Below, one piece after another: positions 27,195 to 37,108 of a stretch of DNA of 64,000 nucleotides. A model generated the notes under the pieces. It did no database searches and was not told where the DNA came from. It saw nothing but the letters and a program-made list of their open reading frames with translations. The stretch is from Breznakia pachnodae. GTDB taxonomy: Bacteria > Bacillota_I > Bacilli_A > Erysipelotrichales > Erysipelotrichaceae. The stretch lies in contig NZ_JAUSUR010000002.1 in assembly GCF_030814225.1 (NCBI RefSeq), positions 310,001 through 374,000 on the forward strand. The letters are read 5' to 3'. Positions within the stretch are counted from its first letter, which is position 1; the number at the start of each line of letters is the position of its first letter. A program made the position numbers and the translations under genes.

Positions 27195-30100
27195 CTATCT
27201 AGAAAGTTTTCTTCTTAACAACATTGTGATTACACCTAATGCACTGATTGATAATAAAATTATTAATCCATTCATATTTGTAGTATCTCCTGTGGCAATC
27301 GATGGATTACCAGTAATTGTCGATGCTTTTTTAATAATCAGATTATGAATAATTTCATTTGTATCTTTTGGATCATCATCACCAACCTGTACCTGAGCAA
27401 CATTATGAATCGTATTTTGACTTCCTGTTACTTTTACTCTAAAGCTAACAACTGCAATTGTTCCTGGTTCTATTTTTTCAATTTCCCAAGTAAGTTGTTT
27501 ACCTTCTATATTCATAGCTGTGTTATCAACTGATGAGTACATACTATCTTCTTCATACTCTGTTCCTGTAGGTATCTTATCTGTAATGATAATATTTCTT
27601 AATGTTTCAGTTCCAGTATTCTCAACATTTATAAAGTATGTAATTGTATCCCCATCAAGAACACTACTACCATCTTTAGGATCACTATCCTTAAGTATTT
27701 CAAATGATAGTAATTGTTTGTGTTCTACTTCGTTTGTTGGTGTCCATTCTTCTTCCTCTGGTGCTTTCGCGTAGGCCTGGTTCTTAATGTCTCTTTCACC
27801 TTCCGTGTTCATTTCATCCACTTTTACTTTAAAGCTTAATGTAACTGACTCTCCTACAGGAATGTTTTCAATATCCCATGTAAGATTTCCTTGTCCATCT
27901 GTGATAGTTGAATCATCTGGTGTTACTAAATCAGCACTTCCTTCATATGTAATACTTTCTTCCACATATGCTGTGTGTTCTGGAATTGCATCTTTCACTT
28001 GCAAGTTATCTAATGATGATTCCCCTGTGTTTGTGACTTTGATAGAATATGTAATTTCGTCTCCACCATTTACTGAACTTCCACTTTCTGGATTACTAAA
28101 CTTTTCTACTTCATATGCTACTTTTTGTTTATGTTCTACTTCTTCTGATGGCTTCCATGGATCTTCAGGTACCTTTACATAAGCAACATTCTTTATTGAA
28201 CGTTCTCCACTTGCATCCATTTCGTCTACTTTTACCTTAAAGCTTAAAATCACTTCTTTACCTACTGGCACATTCTCAATATCCCAAGTTAAATCTCCTA
28301 GTCCATCAATAACATTTATATCATTTACTGTAACTACATCTGCATCTCCACTGTAGGTAATAGAATCTTCCACATAAGTTGTAAATTCAGGGATTGCATC
28401 TTTTACTTGTGCTTTATCTAATGAAGACTCTCCAGTATTTGTAACTTTGATGAAATATGTAATTTCTTGATTTCCATCTACATAACTTCCTGTTTCTGGA
28501 TCACTATACTTTTCTATTTCATACGCTACTTTTTGTTTGTGTTCTACTTCTTCCGATGGTTCCCAAGGATCTTCTGGAGCTTTCACATATGCAACATTCT
28601 TTATTGAACGTTCTCCTGTTTCATGCATTTCATCTACTTTAACTTTGAAACTTAGAATTACATCTTCTCCTACTGGTACGCCTTCAATATCCCAAGTTAG
28701 TTCACCTAATCCATCATCTATTGTTGTATCGTCAGGTGTTATTGCTGATGCATTTCCTTCATAGTTAATACTTCCATCTATATATGTTGTATATTCTGGA
28801 ATATCATCTTTTACTTGTGCTTTATCTAATGTAGATTCTCCAGTGTTTGTAACTTTAATGAAATATGTAATCTCTTGATTTCCATCTACATAACTTCCTG
28901 TTTCTGGGTCACTGTATTTCTCTATTTCATACGCTACTTTTTGTTTGTGTTCTACTTCTTCTGATGGTGTCCAAGGATCTTCTGGTAGTCTTGTGTATGC
29001 CTTGTTAAGAATTTCACGCTCTCCAGTTTCATACATCTCATCTACTTTCACAGTGAAAGTAACAGTTACACTCTTATCAACTGCTAATCCTTTTACTTTC
29101 CATGTCAGATCACCACTACCATCAACAAGTTTTGTATCATCAGGAGTAACCGTTGTTGCATCTCCTGAATAGCTAATACTTCCATCAACATATGACGTGT
29201 ATTCTGGAATTGCATCTTTGATATCAAATTCTTTTGCTGTTGCTTTACCTACATTCTTCACTGTAATACTATAAGTAATTTCATCACCACTACTTACATA
29301 ACTACCTTCTTCTACATCACTAATTTTATTGATAGTAAGTAATGGTTCTTTTACTACATGATATGTTGTATTTGAATCTTTTGAGATTTCTTTTTCTGAG
29401 TATACACTTTCGTTTTCTTTATATGTGTTACCATCAACATCTGTGTATGTAGTTTCATATACCGTTTCTTCACGTTGTACATCTTTTAAATGAGCTGTAT
29501 TTGTAAATTCTTTTTCTAACTCTTTTATTAATAACGTTGCAGGATTATCTGATGTAGTTGGTGCTTTTACTCTAAATGTAAGATATGCTTCTTCTCCACT
29601 ACTCATTCCTGTTAATGTCCAAGTCATCTTTCCACTACTATCTGGTCCACTCATAGTCGCTGTTGCACTACTACTTGGGAATGCACTACTTGTATTACTG
29701 CTGTCTCTAAATGTATACGTCATACTGGATACAACATATGTCGTATCCAGTGGAAGAGAATCTGTTATTACAATATCTCCACTCTTTGCATCATCATGAC
29801 CTGTGTTTTTAATTACTAATCGATATTCGATTGTTTGTTCTAACTCTGAGTATACTGGTGAAGTTCCAGTACCATTATTTTCACTTTGAACTGTATTATC
29901 TTCATTTACTAATGCTGCAGCTTTCTTTATATCCGCTTCTCTTCTAATTGTTTTATGTTCAACTGTGTTAGACGGTTGATCTGGAATGTTTGGTTGTTTT
30001 GCGATTGCCACATTTTCATATGTTTTTTCAGTTTCTCCATCTTCCCAATCAACTTTATCAACAATTGATTTAAATGTATATTCCGATTTTCCTTTTGGCA

Positions 30101-33100
30101 CTTCAAGCGTTGGCCAAGTAATTGTATGTGTACTGCTATTATATGCACTATCATTTACTTTCACTTGTGCTCCACCTTGCAGTTTATAAGTAATACTTCC
30201 ACTTACAAGTGACATTCCATCTGGTAACTTGTCACTTATTGTAAGGTTTGATTGGTTTGCAGTAGGCGAATCCACTGTAATTGTATAAGTTACTACTTTC
30301 CCTTCTTTTACCACTGGAACATCACTACCATCATATGAACCAGTTGGATTACTTGTTTTATTAACTGTATATGGTGCATATACTCCCATATCCAAATTAC
30401 TCATTTTGTAATCCATTACTTTCATATCAGTAATGGCTGGAGTTGCAATACCAGTAATTTTTGCACTTTGTAAGTTTCCACTTCCATCAAGCACTGCATC
30501 AGCATCACTATTGACTGTTGAACCTACTCCACTTGCTTGTTTTGTGGTTAATGTATATTTACTTAAATCTACTGTTCCACTACTATCAAATTGTACATAG
30601 TAACTACCACTTGGTAGATTCGTAAATGAATATGCTCCATTTGCATCTGTAATCTCATTTGTTAAATCATTACCTAATATATCTGTTGTTACTTGAGTTC
30701 CATCACTTTTATATAAACTAACTTTCACATTTGGTAATTTACTTTCACTAGTGTCTCTTCTTCCATCTCTATTGGAGTCTATCCAAGCTACACCTTCTAC
30801 TGTTCTTCTAACTACTTTTGCCTGAACAACAGGTGCATATAATGGATCTTCACTATTGCCAGAAACTACTGTTGCGTCATTTGCATAAATATTTGCTGGT
30901 TTATTGTCGCTCGTTTTCAATGTGTAACTAATTTTTATTGTAGTCTGTCCATCAAGACTTCCTGTCATGTAGAGTGCGGTAGGAGTAATTCCTGATGGTA
31001 GAGTATATGTAACAGTTGTACCACTGACTGACTTCGTTGCTGTGGTAAAACTTGATGTGTTTACATTGTAAGCATTATTACTTTCACTCTTTAAAGAATC
31101 ATTTGTAGAATAAGCTAAATCCAGTGTACTAGTTGGAGTATCACTATATTCAATTGTAACTGTATCCACTGTATATGTTCCATCATACTTTGTTCCTCTC
31201 CAGTCTCCTGAATAAGGTAAGACATCAAGAATGCGTACATTGGATTGTGTATTTTGACTTGTATTTGTATAAGTTAAAAAGTAACCAATATCTTCACCTA
31301 ATTCATACATATTTTGATCAATACCTTTTGCGAAGGTAGTCGCATTTGTTTTAGTTACTGTAAATCCTGCACTATAAGTATTTCCATTTCCAACAGTAAT
31401 AGCACGGCCATCACCATCTGCGTAGATATTTACATTATTTGTGAAACTATCATTGTGTTCTACATCATTATCTGGGTCTGCTGCATTTCCAATGATTATA
31501 GAATAATAGATTTTATCCATTTCTTCTCCAACCTTTACACTGCTAAACTCCCAAGTTAATGTTTGAACTGTTCGTCCTTTACTATCTGTAGTAGTTCCTA
31601 CAACTGGTTGCACTCCTGTACTGTAGTCTCCTCCATCTACTGTTTGAGAACTCTGATTATAAGTACCTCCAATAACAGTAGAACCTTCTACATAAGACAA
31701 CCCATAAGGTAATGTATCAACTACTTTTACATTATCTAATATTTCATTTTCGGGTATTGTCCCATTTCCAAGCTGAAGTGAAGGACTTAGTACATAATCT
31801 ACTTCTCTCTCTCCAGCATCTAAATCAAATACTTCTTTTGCTTTTCCACTTGACTGTTGAGCTACTGATTTAGTAATTGTAGCTATCTGTCCTACAATTA
31901 AGACCGAAGCTCCTGACCAATATCCATTAGGAGTATGACTTCCTGTCAATGTATTTCCTTCGCTATCGTATTGTGTTTTTTGATATAGTCCATATTCTCC
32001 TGTTACCGTTCCATCTAAAAACACATCTGGGTTATCCATAAAATCAGTACTTGTTTCATGTCCTATTTGTCCATAATAAAGCATAGAATCATCAAATGTC
32101 ATTTTTGATCCTTCTTCCTCTTTCCAAATCTTAACATTATTAACCGTTTGATAAACGGTTCCAGATACTGCAGTATCTTGCATTTCTACAACAAAACCAA
32201 TTTCTGTTCTATCATTTGGTATAATTCCATTTCTACCTTCTACAAGAACTGCAACACAAACTGCACTAGACCCTAAAGTAGATTTCAAATCTGCCATACT
32301 TTCAAACCAGACTAGATCTTCTTCGTGACCTGCAATCATATCACTGTCACTAATCCAACCTGAGCCATCCACTTTTGCTCCATACCGTAATTTGAAGTCC
32401 ATAGTAACTGTTTTATTTACAAAATAGGAGCTCCCATCTGCTGTTGCTAATGGTTGAAATGCTTTATCGTCAAATTTTTGAAATATATTAATGGCTCTGG
32501 GATATTGTTCATCATCCATTGTCGTTCCTGCATGAATTCCACCCCAAATTTTAATAGTTTGACCCTTTGAAGCCCAACCATCAGAAGCATATCCTGCGAT
32601 GTTACTAGATAAATTATTAGACCATGGTAATGCTGATGTTTCTGAAGAAAAATAATTCATTTTTGTATAGCTTCCTGGAGGTGTTATTAATACATCTACA
32701 TTTGTACTATCATCATTAGTAATAATTTGAGTTGTTGTTTCTACACCACTTTTACTTGTAGCTTTAAAATTCGTGTCTTTTACAGTTAAATTATAATCTG
32801 TACCTTCAGTTACCTCTTCGAACGGAAACACAATTTGAAAATATCCTCCACTAAAAACTCCTCTTCCAAGATTTTCTCCAAACTTAATATTACTTGCAAC
32901 TTGTGAAGTTCCAGTACCATATATTGGCCAATGATATTTTCCACTAGAAGTTAGAAATTTATAGGCATCAACTTCTACTGAAATAATTTCATTTGTTTGT
33001 TGAGCTTTCCATGTTCCTCCGTTTACTACTGAATTTGCTGATGAACCTGAATTCGCTGGCGCTATGTTATATGCATGATTACCCCAAGTATTATTATTGT

Positions 33101-35021
33101 AGTACATGTTACGCCCTTGACTACCGTTTTGAGATGTTGAATTTGCCTTATAATCCCAAAGAAGAGGCATAATATCACTACTTCCTGTTCCAGTTACATT
33201 CGTACCATTCCTATATGCAGTAACCTCTATATCAAAAGTAATTTTTCCAGCTGGTAATTCTATTCCCTTGAATCCTTTTGAAGCAGTGTAGTTTCTTATT
33301 TCAATAACAACTCCATATCCATACATTCTTCCAGTAACAGTACCTGCTGTATTATTTACTGCTCCAGCATTTCCAGTACTAAAATCATAATCATCTTTCC
33401 AAGAAAAATTTGAATTTCTCACAATTTGAATGTTATAGTTTGGTGCTGCTGATACTTTTACTGGATCTGCTTTTAATGATTTGTAATCACTTTCTGTATT
33501 TCCTTCCATCCACACTTCAAACGTTGGTTCAATAAGGTCACCATGCGCAGCTCCATTCACTTGAATTTCAAAAGGTAGTTGTCTAGTCCCAGGAAAAACA
33601 GTTTCTCCTGGTGCCGCTGAAAAATAACGTTTTCCAGTAAGTACTTGTTTTCCATCAACTACTGTTACTACAGGATCAACAATCCATTTCATATCATCTA
33701 AACTGAACTCTGCGATATCACTAGTATAAGGTAGGGTAACTTGAAAATATACATATCCACTTGTGAACGATGTATAACCACTAGTTGTTCTTATCTGAAT
33801 ATTTGCATCAATTGTATATCCTATTTTGTCAAATGAACGAACAATTCCATTACTTCCATTTGAATCATTTCCTGCTGTATCGTCAGCATCCCATCCAGAA
33901 GTTCCATCCCTTACCGTATTAACTTCTATACTCGATACATATGTTTGATCACTCCCTGCTTCTCCTCCAGGTTTATTATCATTAGGCTTTAAATTTTTCT
34001 CTTCATCAGTTAAGTTTATTTTGCTTGCTGGAGATGTTACATTCCCATAACGATCAGCTACATAGAATCCTTCATCCGTTCCATTGACAGTTCCATACAC
34101 TCTATAATATGTTACTCCATCTTTACCTGTAAATGCATACACTCTTTCTCTTGTTACTAAAGTATTCTCATCAGATTCCATTTTTGTTGATGAACTGTAG
34201 TAATCTGGTATCGTTGTTGGTGCTAATGTACTTTCGATAAATCCATCTATTGATTTATTTAATACAAACTTATTAATATCATCTTGTTTTCCATTTACTG
34301 CATCAATTACTTTATAATCTTCATCCTTGTCCAATTCATACCATCCTTTAGTACTACTTGGATCACTTACATTACTAATGTATCCATATGCTACATATAC
34401 TTTGTTTCCATCTGCACCATCAAAAGAATACACATCATAGCCTACTGTTGTTGAGATGGTATCTTCTTTCGTTATTGTTGTTGGGACACTTGTATAAGTT
34501 TCTCCTACCAATATATATGGTGCAATAGTTGTTTTTTCACTATCTGTATCAATTGCAGTTGTAGATGTAATTGTACCTTGAGAGTTCGTCTCATAGAATG
34601 CATCTGCTGCTCCATCCTGACTACCATATATTCTATAATAAGTATTGTTGTTCCTTCCTTTAAAATAATAAAGAACGCTCCCATCTCCAGTAGTGATTGT
34701 TTTACTTTCGTAATAAGCAGGTATATCACTTGGAGAAGTATTCTCTACAAACCCTGAAGCAAATACTGTTACTTCTTCTGAAGTTGGTTGTACTTCCTCC
34801 TGTGTTGTTTGTTCTTCACTTTCTTTCGGTGTTGTTTCTTCTGTTGTCTGTGTAGGTTGCGTAGACTCCAAAGATTCACTAGCCTCTGAATCTGATGTCT
34901 CAGTTACTTCACTAGTTTCTGGTTCCAGCAAATCATCTGCCAGAAGTAAGTCACTAGAAAACGCCCCTACAATCATTGTCATTAATATCATTACAATTGA
35001 TATTTTCTTAAGCTTTTTCAT
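27195..35021 (-). CDS. Giant DUF11/SdrD-type cell-surface protein, cassette 3 (2608 residues)
   Basis: Closest paralogue of giant 1 over its whole length, including the central region (both have SWKDD(F/Y)DFSTGN and SSGKYHWP). In order: shared signal peptide; T/E-rich linker; three YYRVYG-type modules; beta-rich central region; DUF11-like domain with DTLPYGLSYVEGSTVIGGTY; SdrD B-like domain (about 1410-1495, DSNRDGRRD); two DUF11-like domains; five tandem 136-residue units (about 1890-2560); and a sorting signal PSIATGD, hydrophobic helix and RRKLSR tail. The start ATG has a GGAGGG ribosome site, as in the other two. It lies 34 bases after the InlB-like gene. Wall attachment by a sortase is inferred; no sortase gene is in the window. 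Confidence 0.92.
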   Translation of the reverse strand: MKKLKKISIVMILMTMIVGAFSSDLLLADDLLEPETSEVTETSDSEASESLESTQPTQTTEETTPKESEEQTTQEEVQPTSEEVTVFASGFVENTSPSDIPAYYESKTITTGDGSVLYYFKGRNNNTYYRIYGSQDGAADAFYETNSQGTITSTTAIDTDSEKTTIAPYILVGETYTSVPTTITKEDTISTTVGYDVYSFDGADGNKVYVAYGYISNVSDPSSTKGWYELDKDEDYKVIDAVNGKQDDINKFVLNKSIDGFIESTLAPTTIPDYYSSSTKMESDENTLVTRERVYAFTGKDGVTYYRVYGTVNGTDEGFYVADRYGNVTSPASKINLTDEEKNLKPNDNKPGGEAGSDQTYVSSIEVNTVRDGTSGWDADDTAGNDSNGSNGIVRSFDKIGYTIDANIQIRTTSGYTSFTSGYVYFQVTLPYTSDIAEFSLDDMKWIVDPVVTVVDGKQVLTGKRYFSAAPGETVFPGTRQLPFEIQVNGAAHGDLIEPTFEVWMEGNTESDYKSLKADPVKVSAAPNYNIQIVRNSNFSWKDDYDFSTGNAGAVNNTAGTVTGRMYGYGVVIEIRNYTASKGFKGIELPAGKITFDIEVTAYRNGTNVTGTGSSDIMPLLWDYKANSTSQNGSQGRNMYYNNNTWGNHAYNIAPANSGSSANSVVNGGTWKAQQTNEIISVEVDAYKFLTSSGKYHWPIYGTGTSQVASNIKFGENLGRGVFSGGYFQIVFPFEEVTEGTDYNLTVKDTNFKATSKSGVETTTQIITNDDSTNVDVLITPPGSYTKMNYFSSETSALPWSNNLSSNIAGYASDGWASKGQTIKIWGGIHAGTTMDDEQYPRAINIFQKFDDKAFQPLATADGSSYFVNKTVTMDFKLRYGAKVDGSGWISDSDMIAGHEEDLVWFESMADLKSTLGSSAVCVAVLVEGRNGIIPNDRTEIGFVVEMQDTAVSGTVYQTVNNVKIWKEEEGSKMTFDDSMLYYGQIGHETSTDFMDNPDVFLDGTVTGEYGLYQKTQYDSEGNTLTGSHTPNGYWSGASVLIVGQIATITKSVAQQSSGKAKEVFDLDAGEREVDYVLSPSLQLGNGTIPENEILDNVKVVDTLPYGLSYVEGSTVIGGTYNQSSQTVDGGDYSTGVQPVVGTTTDSKGRTVQTLTWEFSSVKVGEEMDKIYYSIIIGNAADPDNDVEHNDSFTNNVNIYADGDGRAITVGNGNTYSAGFTVTKTNATTFAKGIDQNMYELGEDIGYFLTYTNTSQNTQSNVRILDVLPYSGDWRGTKYDGTYTVDTVTIEYSDTPTSTLDLAYSTNDSLKSESNNAYNVNTSSFTTATKSVSGTTVTYTLPSGITPTALYMTGSLDGQTTIKISYTLKTSDNKPANIYANDATVVSGNSEDPLYAPVVQAKVVRRTVEGVAWIDSNRDGRRDTSESKLPNVKVSLYKSDGTQVTTDILGNDLTNEITDANGAYSFTNLPSGSYYVQFDSSGTVDLSKYTLTTKQASGVGSTVNSDADAVLDGSGNLQSAKITGIATPAITDMKVMDYKMSNLDMGVYAPYTVNKTSNPTGSYDGSDVPVVKEGKVVTYTITVDSPTANQSNLTISDKLPDGMSLVSGSITYKLQGGAQVKVNDSAYNSSTHTITWPTLEVPKGKSEYTFKSIVDKVDWEDGETEKTYENVAIAKQPNIPDQPSNTVEHKTIRREADIKKAAALVNEDNTVQSENNGTGTSPVYSELEQTIEYRLVIKNTGHDDAKSGDIVITDSLPLDTTYVVSSMTYTFRDSSNTSSAFPSSSATATMSGPDSSGKMTWTLTGMSSGEEAYLTFRVKAPTTSDNPATLLIKELEKEFTNTAHLKDVQREETVYETTYTDVDGNTYKENESVYSEKEISKDSNTTYHVVKEPLLTINKISDVEEGSYVSSGDEITYSITVKNVGKATAKEFDIKDAIPEYTSYVDGSISYSGDATTVTPDDTKLVDGSGDLTWKVKGLAVDKSVTVTFTVKVDEMYETGEREILNKAYTRLPEDPWTPSEEVEHKQKVAYEIEKYSDPETGSYVDGNQEITYFIKVTNTGESTLDKAQVKDDIPEYTTYIDGSINYEGNASAITPDDTTIDDGLGELTWDIEGVPVGEDVILSFKVKVDEMHETGERSIKNVAYVKAPEDPWEPSEEVEHKQKVAYEIEKYSDPETGSYVDGNQEITYFIKVTNTGESSLDKAQVKDAIPEFTTYVEDSITYSGDADVVTVNDINVIDGLGDLTWDIENVPVGKEVILSFKVKVDEMDASGERSIKNVAYVKVPEDPWKPSEEVEHKQKVAYEVEKFSNPESGSSVNGGDEITYSIKVTNTGESSLDNLQVKDAIPEHTAYVEESITYEGSADLVTPDDSTITDGQGNLTWDIENIPVGESVTLSFKVKVDEMNTEGERDIKNQAYAKAPEEEEWTPTNEVEHKQLLSFEILKDSDPKDGSSVLDGDTITYFINVENTGTETLRNIIITDKIPTGTEYEEDSMYSSVDNTAMNIEGKQLTWEIEKIEPGTIAVVSFRVKVTGSQNTIHNVAQVQVGDDDPKDTNEIIHNLIIKKASTITGNPSIATGDTTNMNGLIILLSISALGVITMLLRRKLSR
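27725..29354 (-). repeat. Tandem 408-bp coding repeats in giant protein 3
   Basis: The EEVEHKQ-encoding junction recurs at about 27725, 28136, 28544 and 28952 (steps of about 411, 408 and 408). The unit at about 28150-28510 is nearly identical in DNA to the unit at about 7675-8035 of giant 1. Confidence 0.9.
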
Positions 35022-35055
35022 TATTCATGCCCTCCGTCGTACTCTTTGATGCTTT

Positions 35056-35784
35056 TCACATTCTTCTGGTTCGAATTTTATTTTTAAATTTTAAAAATAA
35101 AATAGTAAGGACAAATAATAAAAGAAATACGCCTATTAATAATGGTGTTTTATCAATATTTATATTTTTTGTAAGTTGTACTGTTACTGTTTGATTTTCT
35201 ATATTATTAGATTCTGCTATTTCTGATTCTTGAATCTCATTACTATATTCTTTTACTTCTATTCTTTTATAGTTAATTCCTTTTGTTGGATCAACAGATT
35301 CTTTTGCTGTAACTTCATCTACTTCTATTTCTGAATATACTGCATATAAATTGCGGTCTTCTGTAATATTTAATAATCCATCCCAACCTGAAAATGCCAT
35401 ACCATCTGTTGTTGGTACAGTTATATTAGGTGCATTACTTCCATGTGTAACTTGTTCCTGATGATATAAACTATCATTTACATAATACGATACTGTATAA
35501 ATATAAGGAGTAAATACTGGATAATAGGATTGTGATTTTAATGCAATATTGGAATTAAGTGATTCACCACTTCCATCTGCTTTTGTATTGTATCCATGAA
35601 AATTGTATCCTTCTTTTAAACATGTTGGTATTTCAAATTTACTTCCATAGGATGCTTCTATCACCTTCGCAATTTGATTGTTTTCATTATAAAAAGTAAG
35701 CGTTATTGTATCTTCTGCTTTTATATTCTGAATAGGTACAATGAAAAAAACAATAACGATTGCTATCACTTTTATTTTCTTCAT
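35056..35784 (-). CDS. InlB-repeat membrane-anchored protein, cassette 3
   Basis: 242 residues: a signal peptide (KVIAIVIVFFIVPIQNIKA), two InlB-type repeats (FYNENNQIAKVIEASYG...GYNTKADGSGESLN and YYVNDSLYHQEQVTHG...FSGWDGLLN), a polar linker, and a C-terminal membrane helix (LLIGVFLLLFVLTILFL) with a KFKNKIRTRRM tail. It starts one base after the sigma stop, so it is translationally coupled. The repeats are clearly homologous to those of the cassette 1 and 2 proteins while the linker differs. Confidence 0.87.
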   Translation of the reverse strand: MKKIKVIAIVIVFFIVPIQNIKAEDTITLTFYNENNQIAKVIEASYGSKFEIPTCLKEGYNFHGYNTKADGSGESLNSNIALKSQSYYPVFTPYIYTVSYYVNDSLYHQEQVTHGSNAPNITVPTTDGMAFSGWDGLLNITEDRNLYAVYSEIEVDEVTAKESVDPTKGINYKRIEVKEYSNEIQESEIAESNNIENQTVTVQLTKNINIDKTPLLIGVFLLLFVLTILFLKFKNKIRTRRM

Positions 35785-35785
35785 T

Positions 35786-37081
35786 TTATTTCACCCAATA
35801 TGTATTTATATCATAAACACTTTCATTTCCACTATAGTCAGACAGATACACTTTAATTGTTACATCCTCAAACATGCCTTCAATTATTCCGTTTTCTGAA
35901 ATTGTATATTTTGATCCATTATACTCCGCATATGAATTCTCAAAATTAACCCCAGACAACTGATCTTCCATACTTAAATGAACTCCATTATCTACATAAC
36001 TAACTTCATTAATTATTGGAGCTTCTTTATCTATATTATTTATTTCAATTTCTTTTGTATCATTTTCAACTTTTATTTCATATGCTCCATTCTCATCTAC
36101 AAAGAATGTAAGGATATTATTTTCGTAATCAAATTCTATTTTCATGTTATTTGAACTTACTTCTATCTGATTTGCTTCTATATCTTCACGAAGTAAAGCA
36201 TTGACTTCTACTGATTTATTTGTTAATTCATTATAATAATTTACTTGTTGAATAATTGCTTGATCCTCTTTTAAAAGTAAGGATAATCCAAATGTACCAG
36301 CAGTTGCTACTCCAAGTGATGCAGCAAGTTTTGCTGCTATCTTACTACTTGTTGAACCACTTGAAAGTAGTGCTGTTGAAGTAGTTAACGCAGTTGCTGT
36401 TAATGCATTGTATATTTTATCTGACTGTTCTAAAGTCAATGGATTCGCAGACATAAGGTATTCATAGAATCCATACATAAATGGAGTAAATCCAATTGAT
36501 AAAAATTGATTAGGATGAATGCCCTTCGCTTCCAAATCACCTTTTATATCACTTCTTATTTTATTTAATCTTGATTTAATCGTCCCTACAGGAACATTCA
36601 ATACTTCAGATATTTCTTTGAGTTTTAATTCATCAAAATAATATAACTGTGCAATAGATTTAAATTTGCTGCCCAACTGATCAATCGATTGTTCTACTTC
36701 TGTATATATTTCATTTTTAGTAAATACATCTTCTGTATTAATTTTTTCATCCTCAATTTCTTCAAAGTCTTTTTCTTCATCCAATTGAAAATATTTTTTT
36801 CGTTTTCGATAATGTAACATCACATTTGTATAACAGATTCGATAAAGCCATGCATGAAATGCTTCTGGTTTTTCTAAAGTATGAATTTTCTTAATTACCT
36901 TAATAAATGTTTCTTGTACAATTTCTTCAGCATCTGTACTATTTTTCACATAAGTATATGTGAAAAAGTATAAATAATCTTTATAGAAATTATAAATTTC
37001 ATTAAATGCATCTAAGTCTTTTGGGTTCTTCTGATACCGCTTAACGCATTCAATATCGATTTTCTTTATTTCATTTTTCAT
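35786..37081 (-). CDS. Membrane-tethered ECF sigma factor with extracytoplasmic Ig-like domain, cassette 3
   Basis: 431 residues from the ATG at 37079-37081, chosen to match the MK starts of the paralogues; an ATG three codons upstream is also possible. Region 2 has STDAEEIVQETFIKVIKKI and FHAWLYRICYTNVMLHYRK; region 4 has YYFDELKLKEISEVLNVPV and GTIKSRLNKIR. A Ser/Thr/Ala-rich linker runs into one membrane helix (about 254-272, LAASLGVATAGTFGLSLLL). The outer part has DKEAPIINE, DQLSGVNFENSYAEY and VYLSDYSGNESVY. Helices and ectodomain align with the other two copies, with the lowest conservation in the linker. Function is inferred as a self-tethered sigma factor for this cassette. Confidence 0.92.
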   Translation of the reverse strand: MKNEIKKIDIECVKRYQKNPKDLDAFNEIYNFYKDYLYFFTYTYVKNSTDAEEIVQETFIKVIKKIHTLEKPEAFHAWLYRICYTNVMLHYRKRKKYFQLDEEKDFEEIEDEKINTEDVFTKNEIYTEVEQSIDQLGSKFKSIAQLYYFDELKLKEISEVLNVPVGTIKSRLNKIRSDIKGDLEAKGIHPNQFLSIGFTPFMYGFYEYLMSANPLTLEQSDKIYNALTATALTTSTALLSSGSTSSKIAAKLAASLGVATAGTFGLSLLLKEDQAIIQQVNYYNELTNKSVEVNALLREDIEANQIEVSSNNMKIEFDYENNILTFFVDENGAYEIKVENDTKEIEINNIDKEAPIINEVSYVDNGVHLSMEDQLSGVNFENSYAEYNGSKYTISENGIIEGMFEDVTIKVYLSDYSGNESVYDINTYWVK

Positions 37082-37108
37082 CGCCCACATTGCCTCTTCT
37101 TTCTTCCT

